From Fulvivirga sediminis (lineage in GTDB: Bacteria; Bacteroidota; Bacteroidia; Cytophagales; Cyclobacteriaceae): a stretch of 64,000 nt of DNA. The translations under genes and the position numbers were made by a program. This document shows positions 19,101-28,455 of the stretch, piece by piece. The notes beneath the pieces were generated by a model. It did not search any database, was not told the DNA's origin, and was given only the letters and a program-made list of their open reading frames with translations. The DNA lies in the NCBI RefSeq assembly GCF_016757215.1, contig NZ_JAESIY010000011.1, positions 62,001 through 126,000 on the forward strand, written 5' to 3'. Position 1 is the first letter of the stretch. Each line of letters opens with the position of its first letter.

Positions 19101-20207
19101 TCAAAAAGACTTTATATTTTTCAATTTTAAGAATTGTCTTTCATACGCATAATAACTGATTATTGAAACGATAAAAGTTACTGTAAGACATAATAACAAA
19201 GTAACAATACCATTTACAAAGGGTTTGCCTAAACCTTTATCAATAGCCATTATCACGGGAAAATGAAAAAGATACATTCCGTATGATACTTTCCCTATTA
19301 GCAATAGAGGACGGGAGGTTAGTAATGATTTTTTTTGAGACGTAGTCAGTTGCCAGATTATTGCTGCAAAGAAAATGTTCAATATGGTGTAAGACCATAC
19401 ATGTTGGTAGTTAAGTAATCCGTGGATGAGGTAACCTAAGCTAGAATAACTATTGGTGTTTAATGGATAGGCGGTGAATAAGTTGATAAGACCTAGAACT
19501 ACGCAAAGGGCTAAAGAACCCCAAATCCATTGTTTTTTGTGTGCACCTAAATATTGTTTTCCTAAGAAGTTTATAAAACCTCCTAGTGCAAAGGCATCGA
19601 AGTGACTCAGGCTAAACCAATATACAATATTACCTAGGCGATCCTCTGTGGGAGCTATATCAGCGAAAGATATCGCTATAACTAACCTTAATAATGGAAT
19701 GCCAACGAGCATACATGCAATAACTTTTTTGAAATTCCTTTCTGATAAGAAGAATACTACAAATGGCCAAATAAGGTAAAATTGCTCCTCTACAGAAAGT
19801 GACCATAAGTGCACGAATAACCTATTTACAGTCCATTCTGGTGAGATAATGAAGAAATTATAGGTGTAAGTGAATAGGTATGGCGCATTCTGCGGTAAGT
19901 CATCTGGCTGGCCAGTAGCCAAGAAGAGCATTAGTATAGCTATTAAATAGCCAAAATAAAGAGGGAAGATCCTTAGAAGCCTTTTCCAATAGAATGTTTT
20001 AATGTAGGAACCAAAATTTTTTCTTTTTTCTTCTAGTAAAATTCTGGTGATCAAATATCCGGATAGTACAAAGAAAATCTGAACTCCTACCCAGCCAATT
20101 TCAAAATCGAAATCAATGAAGCTAACTTTACTAAAATGGAAGGTGATAACTAGTAATACTGCAATGGCTCTCAAACCATCGAGTGAAGGAATGTAAAATT
20201 TACTCAT
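19101..20207 (-). CDS. Acyltransferase 3 family membrane protein (OafA-like)
   Basis: A protein of 368 aa with about ten membrane segments. The start IPSLDGLRAIAVLLVITFHF contains the conserved 'GLRaiAv...H' motif of acyltransferase family 3, with the histidine thought to be catalytic. WVGVQIFFVLSGYLI is the second signature, and LWSLSVEEQFYLIWP the third (SVEEQFY). These enzymes O-acylate surface sugars across the inner membrane. It starts 26 bp after the PorP/SprF gene, so it may be co-transcribed with the PKD esterase and PorP/SprF genes. An acylating enzyme next to two predicted secreted esterases is suggestive of surface glycan modification, but this is inference. Confidence 0.88.
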   Translation of the reverse strand: MSKFYIPSLDGLRAIAVLLVITFHFSKVSFIDFDFEIGWVGVQIFFVLSGYLITRILLEEKRKNFGSYIKTFYWKRLLRIFPLYFGYLIAILMLFLATGQPDDLPQNAPYLFTYTYNFFIISPEWTVNRLFVHLWSLSVEEQFYLIWPFVVFFLSERNFKKVIACMLVGIPLLRLVIAISFADIAPTEDRLGNIVYWFSLSHFDAFALGGFINFLGKQYLGAHKKQWIWGSLALCVVLGLINLFTAYPLNTNSYSSLGYLIHGLLNYQHVWSYTILNIFFAAIIWQLTTSQKKSLLTSRPLLLIGKVSYGMYLFHFPVIMAIDKGLGKPFVNGIVTLLLCLTVTFIVSIISYYAYERQFLKLKNIKSF

Positions 20208-20233
20208 ATAAGGTAATAATTGAAATATTGGCT

Positions 20234-21736
20234 TTATTTGATTTTTAATATCCAGGCATCATGAAATCCTCTTTTTTTTCTAAATGCCGAGCGTACCTCT
20301 TTTGCCAATTCCTGATCTTTTTTATCATAAAACACAAAAACGTAGTATAGGTTTTTTTTATCGTAAATTCCTATGTCAGCTACGTGTCCGTGATCCATAC
20401 TTTTTTTCGCCACTTTCATTGCATTGTTAAGATATTTAAAAACTCCTATGACCACATAATATCCTTCTGTCATTGAAAGTGAGTATGAGTTTCTGCCAGA
20501 AAAACCGTTATCAAATTTAGGAGATTCTATGTCTGCTCTATCTATGACCTCCTCAATTTCTGAATTTTCAGCTTTTTCTTCCTCTGAAGAGCTCAGATCC
20601 GCAGTTTCATTTTCTATTTCAGGCGTTTCCTTCTGCTTTTCATCAATGGTTACTATAGGAGTGGGGGATTCTTTTTGCTCAGCTGTAACTGTATTTTTGA
20701 CTATATTCTTACTAGGCTCTGAAGGTATCTCTGTTTGACTTTCTTCATTATTTTCACTGTTTGTGTTGGTAGTTAGAAGAGGTTGTTGTATCGACTCATC
20801 TTTATGTGTGTTTTCTGAGATAAGCGGTTTCTTTGGATTCTTATTTTTCCCAAAGCGGAAAGCTAATTGTAACTCATGAGACCCTGATGATAGATCTGCG
20901 TTACTCATTTTAAAAGGGGAGAACGAATAATCATAGCTAAAGCTTATAAGATCGCTTAAGTTCATACCAAGTATTATACCGAGACTGTTACGATAAGAAG
21001 CTCCTGCCCATATTTTTTGTTCATAGTATATAATTCCGGCTCCTTCAAGTTGATTTTCCTCATATTTATAATCTCTGTATAATATTAGTGGTTTAAAAGA
21101 GAATTTAGAAGAAAGCTTGAAGTCATAACTAATAGAATAGATTCTGTTGTCAATTGCGCTTATTTCTATTTCATTAAACTCAGAATAGTTAAACTGATCT
21201 GAATCAAAAATTTTAGGCATTGAGAACCCTATTTGTAGTCTGTTATATTTATAGACAATTCCAAATTTACCATTTAGGTAATAATTGTTATCATAAGCTG
21301 AAATAATGGCAGGATCAGTGGTATTGAGTTCATCTGTGGTCAGGTTGAGCATGTTTTGCCCTAAGCCACCTGAAATGGCAAATCGCAATGACTGCTCTGT
21401 GGTCATATTAAGTTTATAACCAAAGGACAGCAAGGCTGAGCTGGAGCGTACCGCTACAATCTCCTGAGAGTAAAATTCCGCACCAAAAAACCAATTTTTT
21501 TTCGTTGGAAGCTGGAAGTTGAGCCCTATTGTTTCGGGGGCACCTTCAATGTTCATCCATTGCTTTTTGTAAGTAACAAATAACTGATTGTATCCGCTGA
21601 TACCTGTAAAGGCAGGGTTATATACAGCAGGGTTGAAGAAGTTTTGCCTGAAAGAAGATAGCTCTTGTGTTTGCCCTGTATGGGGCATAAACAGAAATAG
21701 GGTTAATATAATAGACAGATAACCTTTGCTCCTCAT
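20234..21736 (-). CDS. PorP/SprF family T9SS outer-membrane protein with C-terminal SPOR-like domain
   Basis: A protein of 500 aa. After a signal peptide (ending HTGQTQE) come LSSFRQNFFNPAVYNPAFTG and VTYKKQWMNIEGAPETIGLN, the signature of PorP/SprF proteins, beta-barrel partners that help T9SS cargo with type B tails reach or stay on the surface. The barrel occupies about residues 24-300. An acidic, Ser/Glu-rich linker (about 300-425) leads to a C-terminal domain (YYVVIGVFKYLNNAMKVAKK ... YYVFVFYDK) with the GxF-N/A-A fold pattern of SPOR peptidoglycan-binding domains. The gene lies 10 bp downstream of the type B tail of the PKD protein, the usual cargo-partner arrangement. The SPOR-like tail would link the barrel to peptidoglycan. 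Confidence 0.88.
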   Translation of the reverse strand: MRSKGYLSIILTLFLFMPHTGQTQELSSFRQNFFNPAVYNPAFTGISGYNQLFVTYKKQWMNIEGAPETIGLNFQLPTKKNWFFGAEFYSQEIVAVRSSSALLSFGYKLNMTTEQSLRFAISGGLGQNMLNLTTDELNTTDPAIISAYDNNYYLNGKFGIVYKYNRLQIGFSMPKIFDSDQFNYSEFNEIEISAIDNRIYSISYDFKLSSKFSFKPLILYRDYKYEENQLEGAGIIYYEQKIWAGASYRNSLGIILGMNLSDLISFSYDYSFSPFKMSNADLSSGSHELQLAFRFGKNKNPKKPLISENTHKDESIQQPLLTTNTNSENNEESQTEIPSEPSKNIVKNTVTAEQKESPTPIVTIDEKQKETPEIENETADLSSSEEEKAENSEIEEVIDRADIESPKFDNGFSGRNSYSLSMTEGYYVVIGVFKYLNNAMKVAKKSMDHGHVADIGIYDKKNLYYVFVFYDKKDQELAKEVRSAFRKKRGFHDAWILKIK

Positions 21737-21746
21737 CTTTTTCTTG

Positions 21747-22380
21747 TTAATAAATTATGCGTACTCCTCCTCTTCTGCTTCCTGACCTGGTCGATATCTC
21801 ATAGAAATAAGGCCCTGAGGGTAATAACCTTCCGTTTGAAGTGCCTCCCCAATCGTTAGTGTAGTTCTTTGAATGGTAAATCTCATTACCTTTTGAGTCA
21901 TATATTCGTAGGTCAACTTCTCCTAAAGCCTGAATGTTGACTATTTCCCAGTAGTCATTAATACCATCTCCATTTGGACTAAACAGCCTGGGTATATTTA
22001 CATCTTCTATACTTAGTGGTAGTACGGTAATTTTTATTGTGTCAGTATCAGTAAGCCCCTGATTATCAGTTACGGTAAACTTAAACTGATATTCGCCCTC
22101 ATGCAGTCCTCCCACCATCAATTGAGCAAAATTTAGTTCTGAGGTGGTGGTATTATCTCCTGAAATTTGCTCCCACTCATACCTACTTATGGTGCCGTCT
22201 TCATCCGTACCTGAGCCGTTTAACACTACCGAGCTAGTGGGGGAGGTAATGGTAATATCTTCACCAGCATAGGCAACCGGAGGAATAAAACCATTGGAGT
22301 TAACTACGCTTATAGTTACTTCATCTGAATCTACCGCGCCTTTATCATCTGTTACTTCATAGGAGAAAGTATATACACCT
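21747..22380 (-). pseudogene. Detached 3' part of PKD esterase gene: last PKD repeat and T9SS type B sorting domain
   Basis: This frame continues the PKD protein encoded at 22379-27319 but in a different reading frame. From about 22379 downward it reads GVYTFSYEVTDDKGAVDSDE, then PPVAYAGEDITIT (start of the sixteenth PKD repeat), the WEQISGDNTTT segment, and the type B tail NIPRLFSPNGDGINDYWEI ... GRLLPSGPYFYEI. An in-frame GTG at 22226 opens a 159-codon ORF, but it starts in mid-domain with no signal peptide, so it is not a real gene start. This is the sorting domain that the upstream ORF has lost. Confidence 0.8.
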
Positions 22381-25300
22381 ATTGTATGGTTGAATCTTCA
22401 GGAGAATTGATCATAACATTAGAGGGACCCGATACCTGAGTCCATCTTCTGGACATGATTTTGCCATCTCTATCACTGCCTCCTCCAGTTAAGTAGGTTT
22501 CGTTTTCAGGCAATACTATTTGCTGATCATTTCCTGCAAATGCTACAGGGGCATAATTGTCTGAAACCAGTAAAGTTACCTCATCGAAAGCACTATGCCT
22601 GTCATTATCTGTAACCGTGCACCTAAAAACATATGTGCCGTTTTCAAGTTGATCTATGATAGTCTCTGATAAAAATGGAGATTGGATCGTAGCTAATGAA
22701 GGTCCTGTTCTTTGTGTCCATTCGTAAGATACAATCGTTCCATCAGGGTCCGATGCGGTAGCGGATAAAGTGGCTACTCCTGGTAATACCAAACTTTGGT
22801 TGGTTCCTGCATCTACAATTGGTCCACGATTTGGAAGTACGGGCAGTACCGTGATTTGTACTTCGTCAAAATCCCGGTCGCCTTCGTCATCAGTAACAGT
22901 GAGTCTTAAGACATAGGTTCCTTCTATTAAATTCTCAATTTTTATGTTGGTGGTATTCGCGCCTATAATAGTTGCTGTAGATGGAGCGGAAACCATTGTC
23001 CATAAATAGTCTGTAATCATTCCATCAGTATCATAGCCGGCACCGGTTATTTCGACACTATTGTCTGGAAGTCTCAAGGTGATATCTTCGCCAGCATCAG
23101 CAATAGGGGATAGGTTTGGATTTTCAGGGTTAACACGGACATTTACCTCGTCAAAGCCTTGTAAACCGGTGTTATCAGTGGCCGTAAGCCTGAAAACATA
23201 GGTGCCTAATATGAGATTATCGGCAGAAAGAGTAGTTGCCCCCACACCAGATAGATCAGCGGTATTAGGGCCACTAATTTGAGTCCAAGTATAGTTGTTA
23301 ATTGTTCCGTCTTCATCCAAAGCACTTCCTATAAAAGTGGTTTCGGAGGTGGGTTGATAAATGGTTTGATTTTCACCAGCGCTTACAATAGGTGGCTGAT
23401 TTGCAGGAAGAGGCTCTACTGTAATATTTACCTCATCAAAGGCAGTGCTGCCATCATCATCTTGAATGGTAAGTCGAAAAATGTATATACCCTCAATTAA
23501 ATTGCTTATTTCTATAGTCGAATTAGTGTTGTCAGTTATTGTAGCTACATTAGGGCCACTTTTTTGAATCCAAGTATAACTCGCAATGCTACCATCAGCA
23601 TCAAGTCCTTCGCCAATTAGCTCTGCCTCATTGGTTGGTAATGTAATCACTTTGTTTTCTCCAGCATCAGCTATTGGAGGTTTGTTGGCGGGAACGGGTC
23701 TTACAATAACTTTTATATTGTCAGAGGCACTTGCATTATCATTATCGGTCACTTGGCAACTGAATACATATATACCTTCAGAAAGATCTTGAACAGTGGT
23801 ATTGGATTGATTAGGGTTTAGAATGTTACCAGAAACAGGACCACTAACCTTAGTCCAGGAATAAGACTGTATGGTGCCATCAGGGTCGGTGGCATTAGCA
23901 GTTAAATTGATACTATTTACGGGTAGTGTAATAGTTCGTTCATTGCCTAAATTGACCGTAGGAAATTGATTGCCGGGATAAGATCTTACGGTTACTTTCA
24001 CATCATCAGTTCCCTTATCTCCTTTATCATCCGTTACTTTGAAATTGAAAACATATAATCCTTCTTGCAAATCACTAAAAGTTGCAATGGCTTGATTAAT
24101 ATTAGTTCCCTCTGCTGTAGAAGGGCCGGCTTTTTGGCTCCATTGATAATTAACAATGGTTCCATCGCTATCCGTACCGTTACCAGTAAGAGTAATTGAT
24201 GATGTAGGAAGCGTGATAGTCCGGTCTATTCCTGCATCAGCAATAGGAGGGTTATTAGGTGGTTCTGGCCTTACTGTGATTCTTATGTGATCAGTATTTG
24301 AAGCTTCTTCATTGTCTTCCACATATAAAGAGAAAATATAAATACCTGCCACCAAATTATGCAAAGTGATTTCAGGCTTTAAGACATCAGTTGTGGTGGC
24401 TACATTCGGTCCGCTTTCCTGTTCCCATAAATAAAAAGTGATTTGTCCATCAGGATCGTTGGCTGAGCCATTTAATGTTAAAGAGGACGTGGGTAGAGTT
24501 ATGGTTCTATCTGGCCCTGCTGAAACTACCGGAGGTAAATTCGGTGAGTTTACTATTACACTGACTTCATCTGTAGCAAAAGCGCCCTGATCATCTTGTA
24601 CAGTTAGTGAAAAAGTATATATACCTTCTACTAGTCCTTCTAGATCCAAATTTTCTTGATTTACCTCTTCATATCCAGCATCCAGAGGCCCACTAATAAA
24701 ATCCCAATGATAACTAACAATAGTACCGTCAGAGTCAGAAGCGGATCCAATAATGGTAGTGCTGTTGTCAGGCAAAGTAAGAATGATATCTGAGCCGGCA
24801 TCTGCTGTTGGAGGGATATTGATAGGCTCAGGGTTTACTGTAATAGTAATTTGAGTACTGTTTGTAGCATTATCATCGTCTGTGACAGTAAAACTTATTA
24901 CGTATATACCTTCAGCTAAATTTTCTATGTTGATAGATGATTGATCAGAAGGCATCATAGCAATGTCGCTAGGGCCACTTATCTGCTCCCACAGGTAAGC
25001 TACAATGCTGCCATCGGAGTCAACTCCACTACCCGTTAATATAATATTGTCTATGGGAAGGGTAATGCTTTCGGTGTTGCCATTATTAATAATAGCTATG
25101 GGCGCATTGTTGGCTTCAGGAAATACAGTGATGGTTACCTCATCAGTGTCTGATTCGCCGTCGTCATCAATTACTGTAAGTGAAATTAGATATGTGCCTT
25201 CAATAAGTCCACTAATAGTAGTAGTAGCGGTGTTATTGCTTGAAAAAGTAACAGCGCTCGGCCCTTGTACTTTTTGCCATGAGTAGCTAACAATGGTTCC

Positions 25301-27319
25301 ATCTGTATCCAAACCGGCACCAGTTATTTCTACAGTATTATCAGGAAGGGTTATTGACAGGTCATCAGGAGCTATAGCGGTAGGAGGATCATTAGGGGGA
25401 ATAGGTAGAACTGTCAAGACCATTTCATCAGATGATTCATCTCCATCATCATCAGTAACAGTGAGGGAGAAGGTATATACTCCTTCAGCTAGGTTAGTGA
25501 CATTAATCTCTGGTGCAGAATTGTCATCAATACTTGAGGTGCTAGGCCCTTGAACTTGTTCCCAAAGATAATTGGTGATGCTGCCATCAGAATCTGACCC
25601 TAGCCCAGAAATAGTGATGGAAGAAGTAGGTAGGGTAATCTCTCGGTCAGGACCTGCATCGGCATTAGGAGGAGAATTGGGGGGTATTGGTAGTACGGTT
25701 ATAGTTATTTGATCCGTGTCGGTGTCGCCATCATCATCTTCTACTGTTAATGAGAAAGTATATACCCCCTCTACGAGGCCTGTGAGTGCTAAACTGCTTT
25801 GATTCAGACCTGAATTACTGGGTGAATTAGGTCCCGAATTCTGAGTCCATGTATAGGATACTATTGTGCCGTCTTCATCTTCTGCGCTACCATTAATCGT
25901 GATCGAATTGGTAGGTAGAGTAATAGTACTATTGCTTCCCGCATTGGCAGTAGGTGGAGAGTTGGATGGGGAAGGAAAAACGGTGACGGTTAAAGCATCT
26001 CTACCAGTAGCCCCATCATTATCGGTTACTGTTAACATAAAGCTGTAAGTCCCTTCAGTTAGATTAAGAAGAGTTATGTCTTCAGCGTTAGCATCAGAGA
26101 TATCGGCTGTATTAGGTCCCGATTCTTGACTCCAACGGTATGCGACGATTTCACCATCTGTATCTGATCCGCTGGCATTAATTGAAACAGAATTTTGAGG
26201 TAAAGTGATCTCTTGGTTGGGGCCTGCGTTGGCAGTAGGGGGTAAGTTAGTGGGTTCAGGTAAAACATTAATTATTACCTGGCGAGAGGCTGTGAGATTA
26301 TCATTATCTACCACAGTTATTTCTAAGCTGTACGTTCCTTCTATCAAATTGTCTATAGTTACGGTAGCAGATGTGGCACCACTGATGCTAGGTGAGTTAG
26401 GTGCAGAAAGAATAGCCCATTGATAACTTTCTATGGTACCATCTGCATCTGAGGCATTTGCGGTGATTTCGATTTGATTTTCTGGGAGTGTAATATTGTA
26501 TGTATCATTGACAGAAATGGATGGCGGAACTTCAGGAGCGGCTCCTCTAGATTGTAAAAGCAGCCATTGATACAAATTAGGCGTATGTAGGGCGTTATCA
26601 GAGCGGTATGCTCTATTCCAACAGCCAGCGTGTCCCACTCCGGGATAAACAGTAAATATAGGTTCTGGGTTGGCATTGAACCTTATCATTCCATTAATAG
26701 GGGTGCGGCCTTGATGTAGTGGCATTTGATTGTCTGCTTCACCATGAAAGCCCCATACAGGTAGGTGAATTTCGGCTAAGTAGGATGTCTCCTGATATCC
26801 TCCACGACCTGGGGCAGGAGCAATAGCTGCAAATCGGTTCGGATGATTTTCTTCTGAATAAGACACTTGCCATGCTCCTTGCCCTCCCATACTTAGGCCA
26901 GTTAAATATACTCTATCAGGGTCAACCCTGTAGTTATCTATAGCCCAGTCAACAAATGGTATGGTTTCAAAACCCTGCCAACCATGTCTGGAAGTTTGTG
27001 GGCAAAGAACAATAAAGCATTCAGTGATGCCGTTTACTTCAAAACAAATCTCTTCTCCATTATTAATGAGGCTAGGGGTTCCATTCCTTTTTATTCTTTC
27101 CAGCTGACCAGGAGAACCATCTCCTCTTTCTCCATGGCCATGGAGAAAAATCATCAGAGGATAGAGGTTGTTATTTTGGTCATAGTTGGGAGGGAGGTAT
27201 TCTAGATAGCCCAAGCCTCCAGGCATTCTTCTGGGGGTAAGTACCTGGCCATGGCTATTAAATACCAAGAAGATAAAGCATATAAGTATAAGACAAATCA
27301 ACTTGTCTCTATATATCAT
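22379..27319 (-). CDS. Secreted PHB-depolymerase-like esterase with tandem PKD repeats, truncated by frameshift
   Basis: An ORF of 1646 aa. It has a signal peptide (residues 1-24, ending SHGQ) and an alpha/beta-hydrolase domain (about 35-250) with FLHGHGERGDG, nucleophile Ser143 in GLSMGG, Asp196 in GEADNQMP and His230 in GVGHAG: a complete catalytic triad. From about residue 265 there are fifteen tandem PKD-like repeats of 80-95 aa, each of the type PPxADAGxDxxITLP ... GSxxDxDGTIxxYxW ... GxYxFxLTVTDDxG. The ORF stops with TAG in the middle of repeat 15, while the next frame carries the rest plus a type B sorting tail. As written, the product would be secreted by Sec but not handed to T9SS. 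The intact gene would span 21747-27319. Confidence 0.85.
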   Translation of the reverse strand: MIYRDKLICLILICFIFLVFNSHGQVLTPRRMPGGLGYLEYLPPNYDQNNNLYPLMIFLHGHGERGDGSPGQLERIKRNGTPSLINNGEEICFEVNGITECFIVLCPQTSRHGWQGFETIPFVDWAIDNYRVDPDRVYLTGLSMGGQGAWQVSYSEENHPNRFAAIAPAPGRGGYQETSYLAEIHLPVWGFHGEADNQMPLHQGRTPINGMIRFNANPEPIFTVYPGVGHAGCWNRAYRSDNALHTPNLYQWLLLQSRGAAPEVPPSISVNDTYNITLPENQIEITANASDADGTIESYQWAILSAPNSPSISGATSATVTIDNLIEGTYSLEITVVDNDNLTASRQVIINVLPEPTNLPPTANAGPNQEITLPQNSVSINASGSDTDGEIVAYRWSQESGPNTADISDANAEDITLLNLTEGTYSFMLTVTDNDGATGRDALTVTVFPSPSNSPPTANAGSNSTITLPTNSITINGSAEDEDGTIVSYTWTQNSGPNSPSNSGLNQSSLALTGLVEGVYTFSLTVEDDDGDTDTDQITITVLPIPPNSPPNADAGPDREITLPTSSITISGLGSDSDGSITNYLWEQVQGPSTSSIDDNSAPEINVTNLAEGVYTFSLTVTDDDGDESSDEMVLTVLPIPPNDPPTAIAPDDLSITLPDNTVEITGAGLDTDGTIVSYSWQKVQGPSAVTFSSNNTATTTISGLIEGTYLISLTVIDDDGESDTDEVTITVFPEANNAPIAIINNGNTESITLPIDNIILTGSGVDSDGSIVAYLWEQISGPSDIAMMPSDQSSINIENLAEGIYVISFTVTDDDNATNSTQITITVNPEPINIPPTADAGSDIILTLPDNSTTIIGSASDSDGTIVSYHWDFISGPLDAGYEEVNQENLDLEGLVEGIYTFSLTVQDDQGAFATDEVSVIVNSPNLPPVVSAGPDRTITLPTSSLTLNGSANDPDGQITFYLWEQESGPNVATTTDVLKPEITLHNLVAGIYIFSLYVEDNEEASNTDHIRITVRPEPPNNPPIADAGIDRTITLPTSSITLTGNGTDSDGTIVNYQWSQKAGPSTAEGTNINQAIATFSDLQEGLYVFNFKVTDDKGDKGTDDVKVTVRSYPGNQFPTVNLGNERTITLPVNSINLTANATDPDGTIQSYSWTKVSGPVSGNILNPNQSNTTVQDLSEGIYVFSCQVTDNDNASASDNIKVIVRPVPANKPPIADAGENKVITLPTNEAELIGEGLDADGSIASYTWIQKSGPNVATITDNTNSTIEISNLIEGIYIFRLTIQDDDGSTAFDEVNITVEPLPANQPPIVSAGENQTIYQPTSETTFIGSALDEDGTINNYTWTQISGPNTADLSGVGATTLSADNLILGTYVFRLTATDNTGLQGFDEVNVRVNPENPNLSPIADAGEDITLRLPDNSVEITGAGYDTDGMITDYLWTMVSAPSTATIIGANTTNIKIENLIEGTYVLRLTVTDDEGDRDFDEVQITVLPVLPNRGPIVDAGTNQSLVLPGVATLSATASDPDGTIVSYEWTQRTGPSLATIQSPFLSETIIDQLENGTYVFRCTVTDNDRHSAFDEVTLLVSDNYAPVAFAGNDQQIVLPENETYLTGGGSDRDGKIMSRRWTQVSGPSNVMINSPEDSTIQ

Positions 27320-27568
27320 CAGTGCTTAGGGTCAATGTATCGTCAAAACATCTGTGTCCTTAGTTTTCAGGAATACCGTTCCTCTGCAATTTCAGTCAAT
27401 TTTAATAATCAATTGAAAACCAATTACTCATATTCATGCATAATTTGAAATATACAAAAAAATAATTGAATGAACCAATAGCTTGAAGCCGATATAATGG
27501 TTAATTGTGCCTTGCAGAAATATGGAAGGAGGTGTTTGAAATAAAACCAGACCTATTAAGTCATTATT

Positions 27569-28450
27569 CTAAAGGTTTTTTATATTCCAAAAGAGTGCTT
27601 TATAGTAATTTCTTAAGTGTGCCCATTGAGAGTGTACTGTGTACTTTAATGTCTGTTTGGGGGTAACTACAAAAACAAAGAATAGCATAAATATGCTGAA
27701 TTGAGCCATGTTATTGGCTCTTTTCATAAAAAGTACACGATTCCTATTGTGGTAGTAAGCTTTTAAAGGACTTTCTTTTCCTACTGAAATAGATTCTTTA
27801 TGAAATATAACTCCTTTAGGGTTGTAAAAAACTTTGAAACCTGCTTTTACAGCTCTATTAGACCAGTCAAGCTCCTCATAATAAAGAAAGAATTCATCTG
27901 GGAGCATGCCTACTTTATCTACTACCTCTTTTTTTACTAACATAGCGGCTCCATGGGCATAGTTAGTATAACCAGGGGTATCATGTTGGCCCTGATCTTT
28001 TTCTTTTTGGCCTATGGCTTTATTTCTGCCAGTGAAAGAATTTATTTTAGTATATCCCGCATATTGTATTAAATCCGGCTTATCAAAATACATGATTTTT
28101 GGACAAACAATACCTATAGATTCATCTGCTAAAAAAGGTTCTAGCAGATGATCTAGTAAATCAGGAGTTACTTCAGTATCATTATTCACTACAAAGTAAT
28201 AATCACCTTTGGCTATTTTTATGCCACTATTATTTCCTCCAGAGAAGCCTAAATTTTTTTCATTTCTTACCACGGTCACTTCGGGGTAATGTTGCTTTAT
28301 GTATGCTTCAGGGTTTTCCAGTGAGTGGTTATCAACTACAATAATCTCGTAGTTACTGTATTTTAGTTGCTTGGTAGACTCCAAGAACTCACAAGTAACC
28401 TTTAGCTGATTATAATTTAAAGCAATAATGGATATTAAAGGCTGTGTCAT
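27569..28450 (-). CDS. Glycosyltransferase family 2, rhamnosyltransferase-like
   Basis: A protein of 293 aa. PLISIIALNYNQLKVTCEFLES followed by EIIVVDNHSLE is the GT-A start, FSGGNNSGIKIAKGDYYFVVNNDTEV contains the NND motif in the DxD place, and DEFFLYYEELDWSNRAVKAGF is the ED-type acceptor motif typical of the rhamnosyltransferase-like GT2 group. A hydrophobic segment near the C-terminus (FSIFMLFFVFVVTP) suggests membrane association. It starts 5 bp after the neighbouring GT2 stop and ends the exopolysaccharide operon. Substrate not known. Confidence 0.87.
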   Translation of the reverse strand: MTQPLISIIALNYNQLKVTCEFLESTKQLKYSNYEIIVVDNHSLENPEAYIKQHYPEVTVVRNEKNLGFSGGNNSGIKIAKGDYYFVVNNDTEVTPDLLDHLLEPFLADESIGIVCPKIMYFDKPDLIQYAGYTKINSFTGRNKAIGQKEKDQGQHDTPGYTNYAHGAAMLVKKEVVDKVGMLPDEFFLYYEELDWSNRAVKAGFKVFYNPKGVIFHKESISVGKESPLKAYYHNRNRVLFMKRANNMAQFSIFMLFFVFVVTPKQTLKYTVHSQWAHLRNYYKALFWNIKNL

Positions 28451-28455
28451 TAGGT

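Noticed and set aside
18934-19152. 72-codon plus-strand ORF between the giant esterase and the acyltransferase
   Set aside because: Low-complexity Phe/Cys/Ile-rich translation in an AT-rich spacer that overlaps the acyltransferase 3' end; no recognisable domain.
22800-26500. Regularly spaced similar sequences that could look like a repeat array or CRISPR
   Set aside because: They are in-frame PKD protein repeats of 80-95 codons with diverged DNA, not short identical repeats with unique spacers.
27251-27448. 65-codon plus-strand ORF over the start of the PKD esterase
   Set aside because: Antisense to the signal peptide region; no domain or ribosome site.
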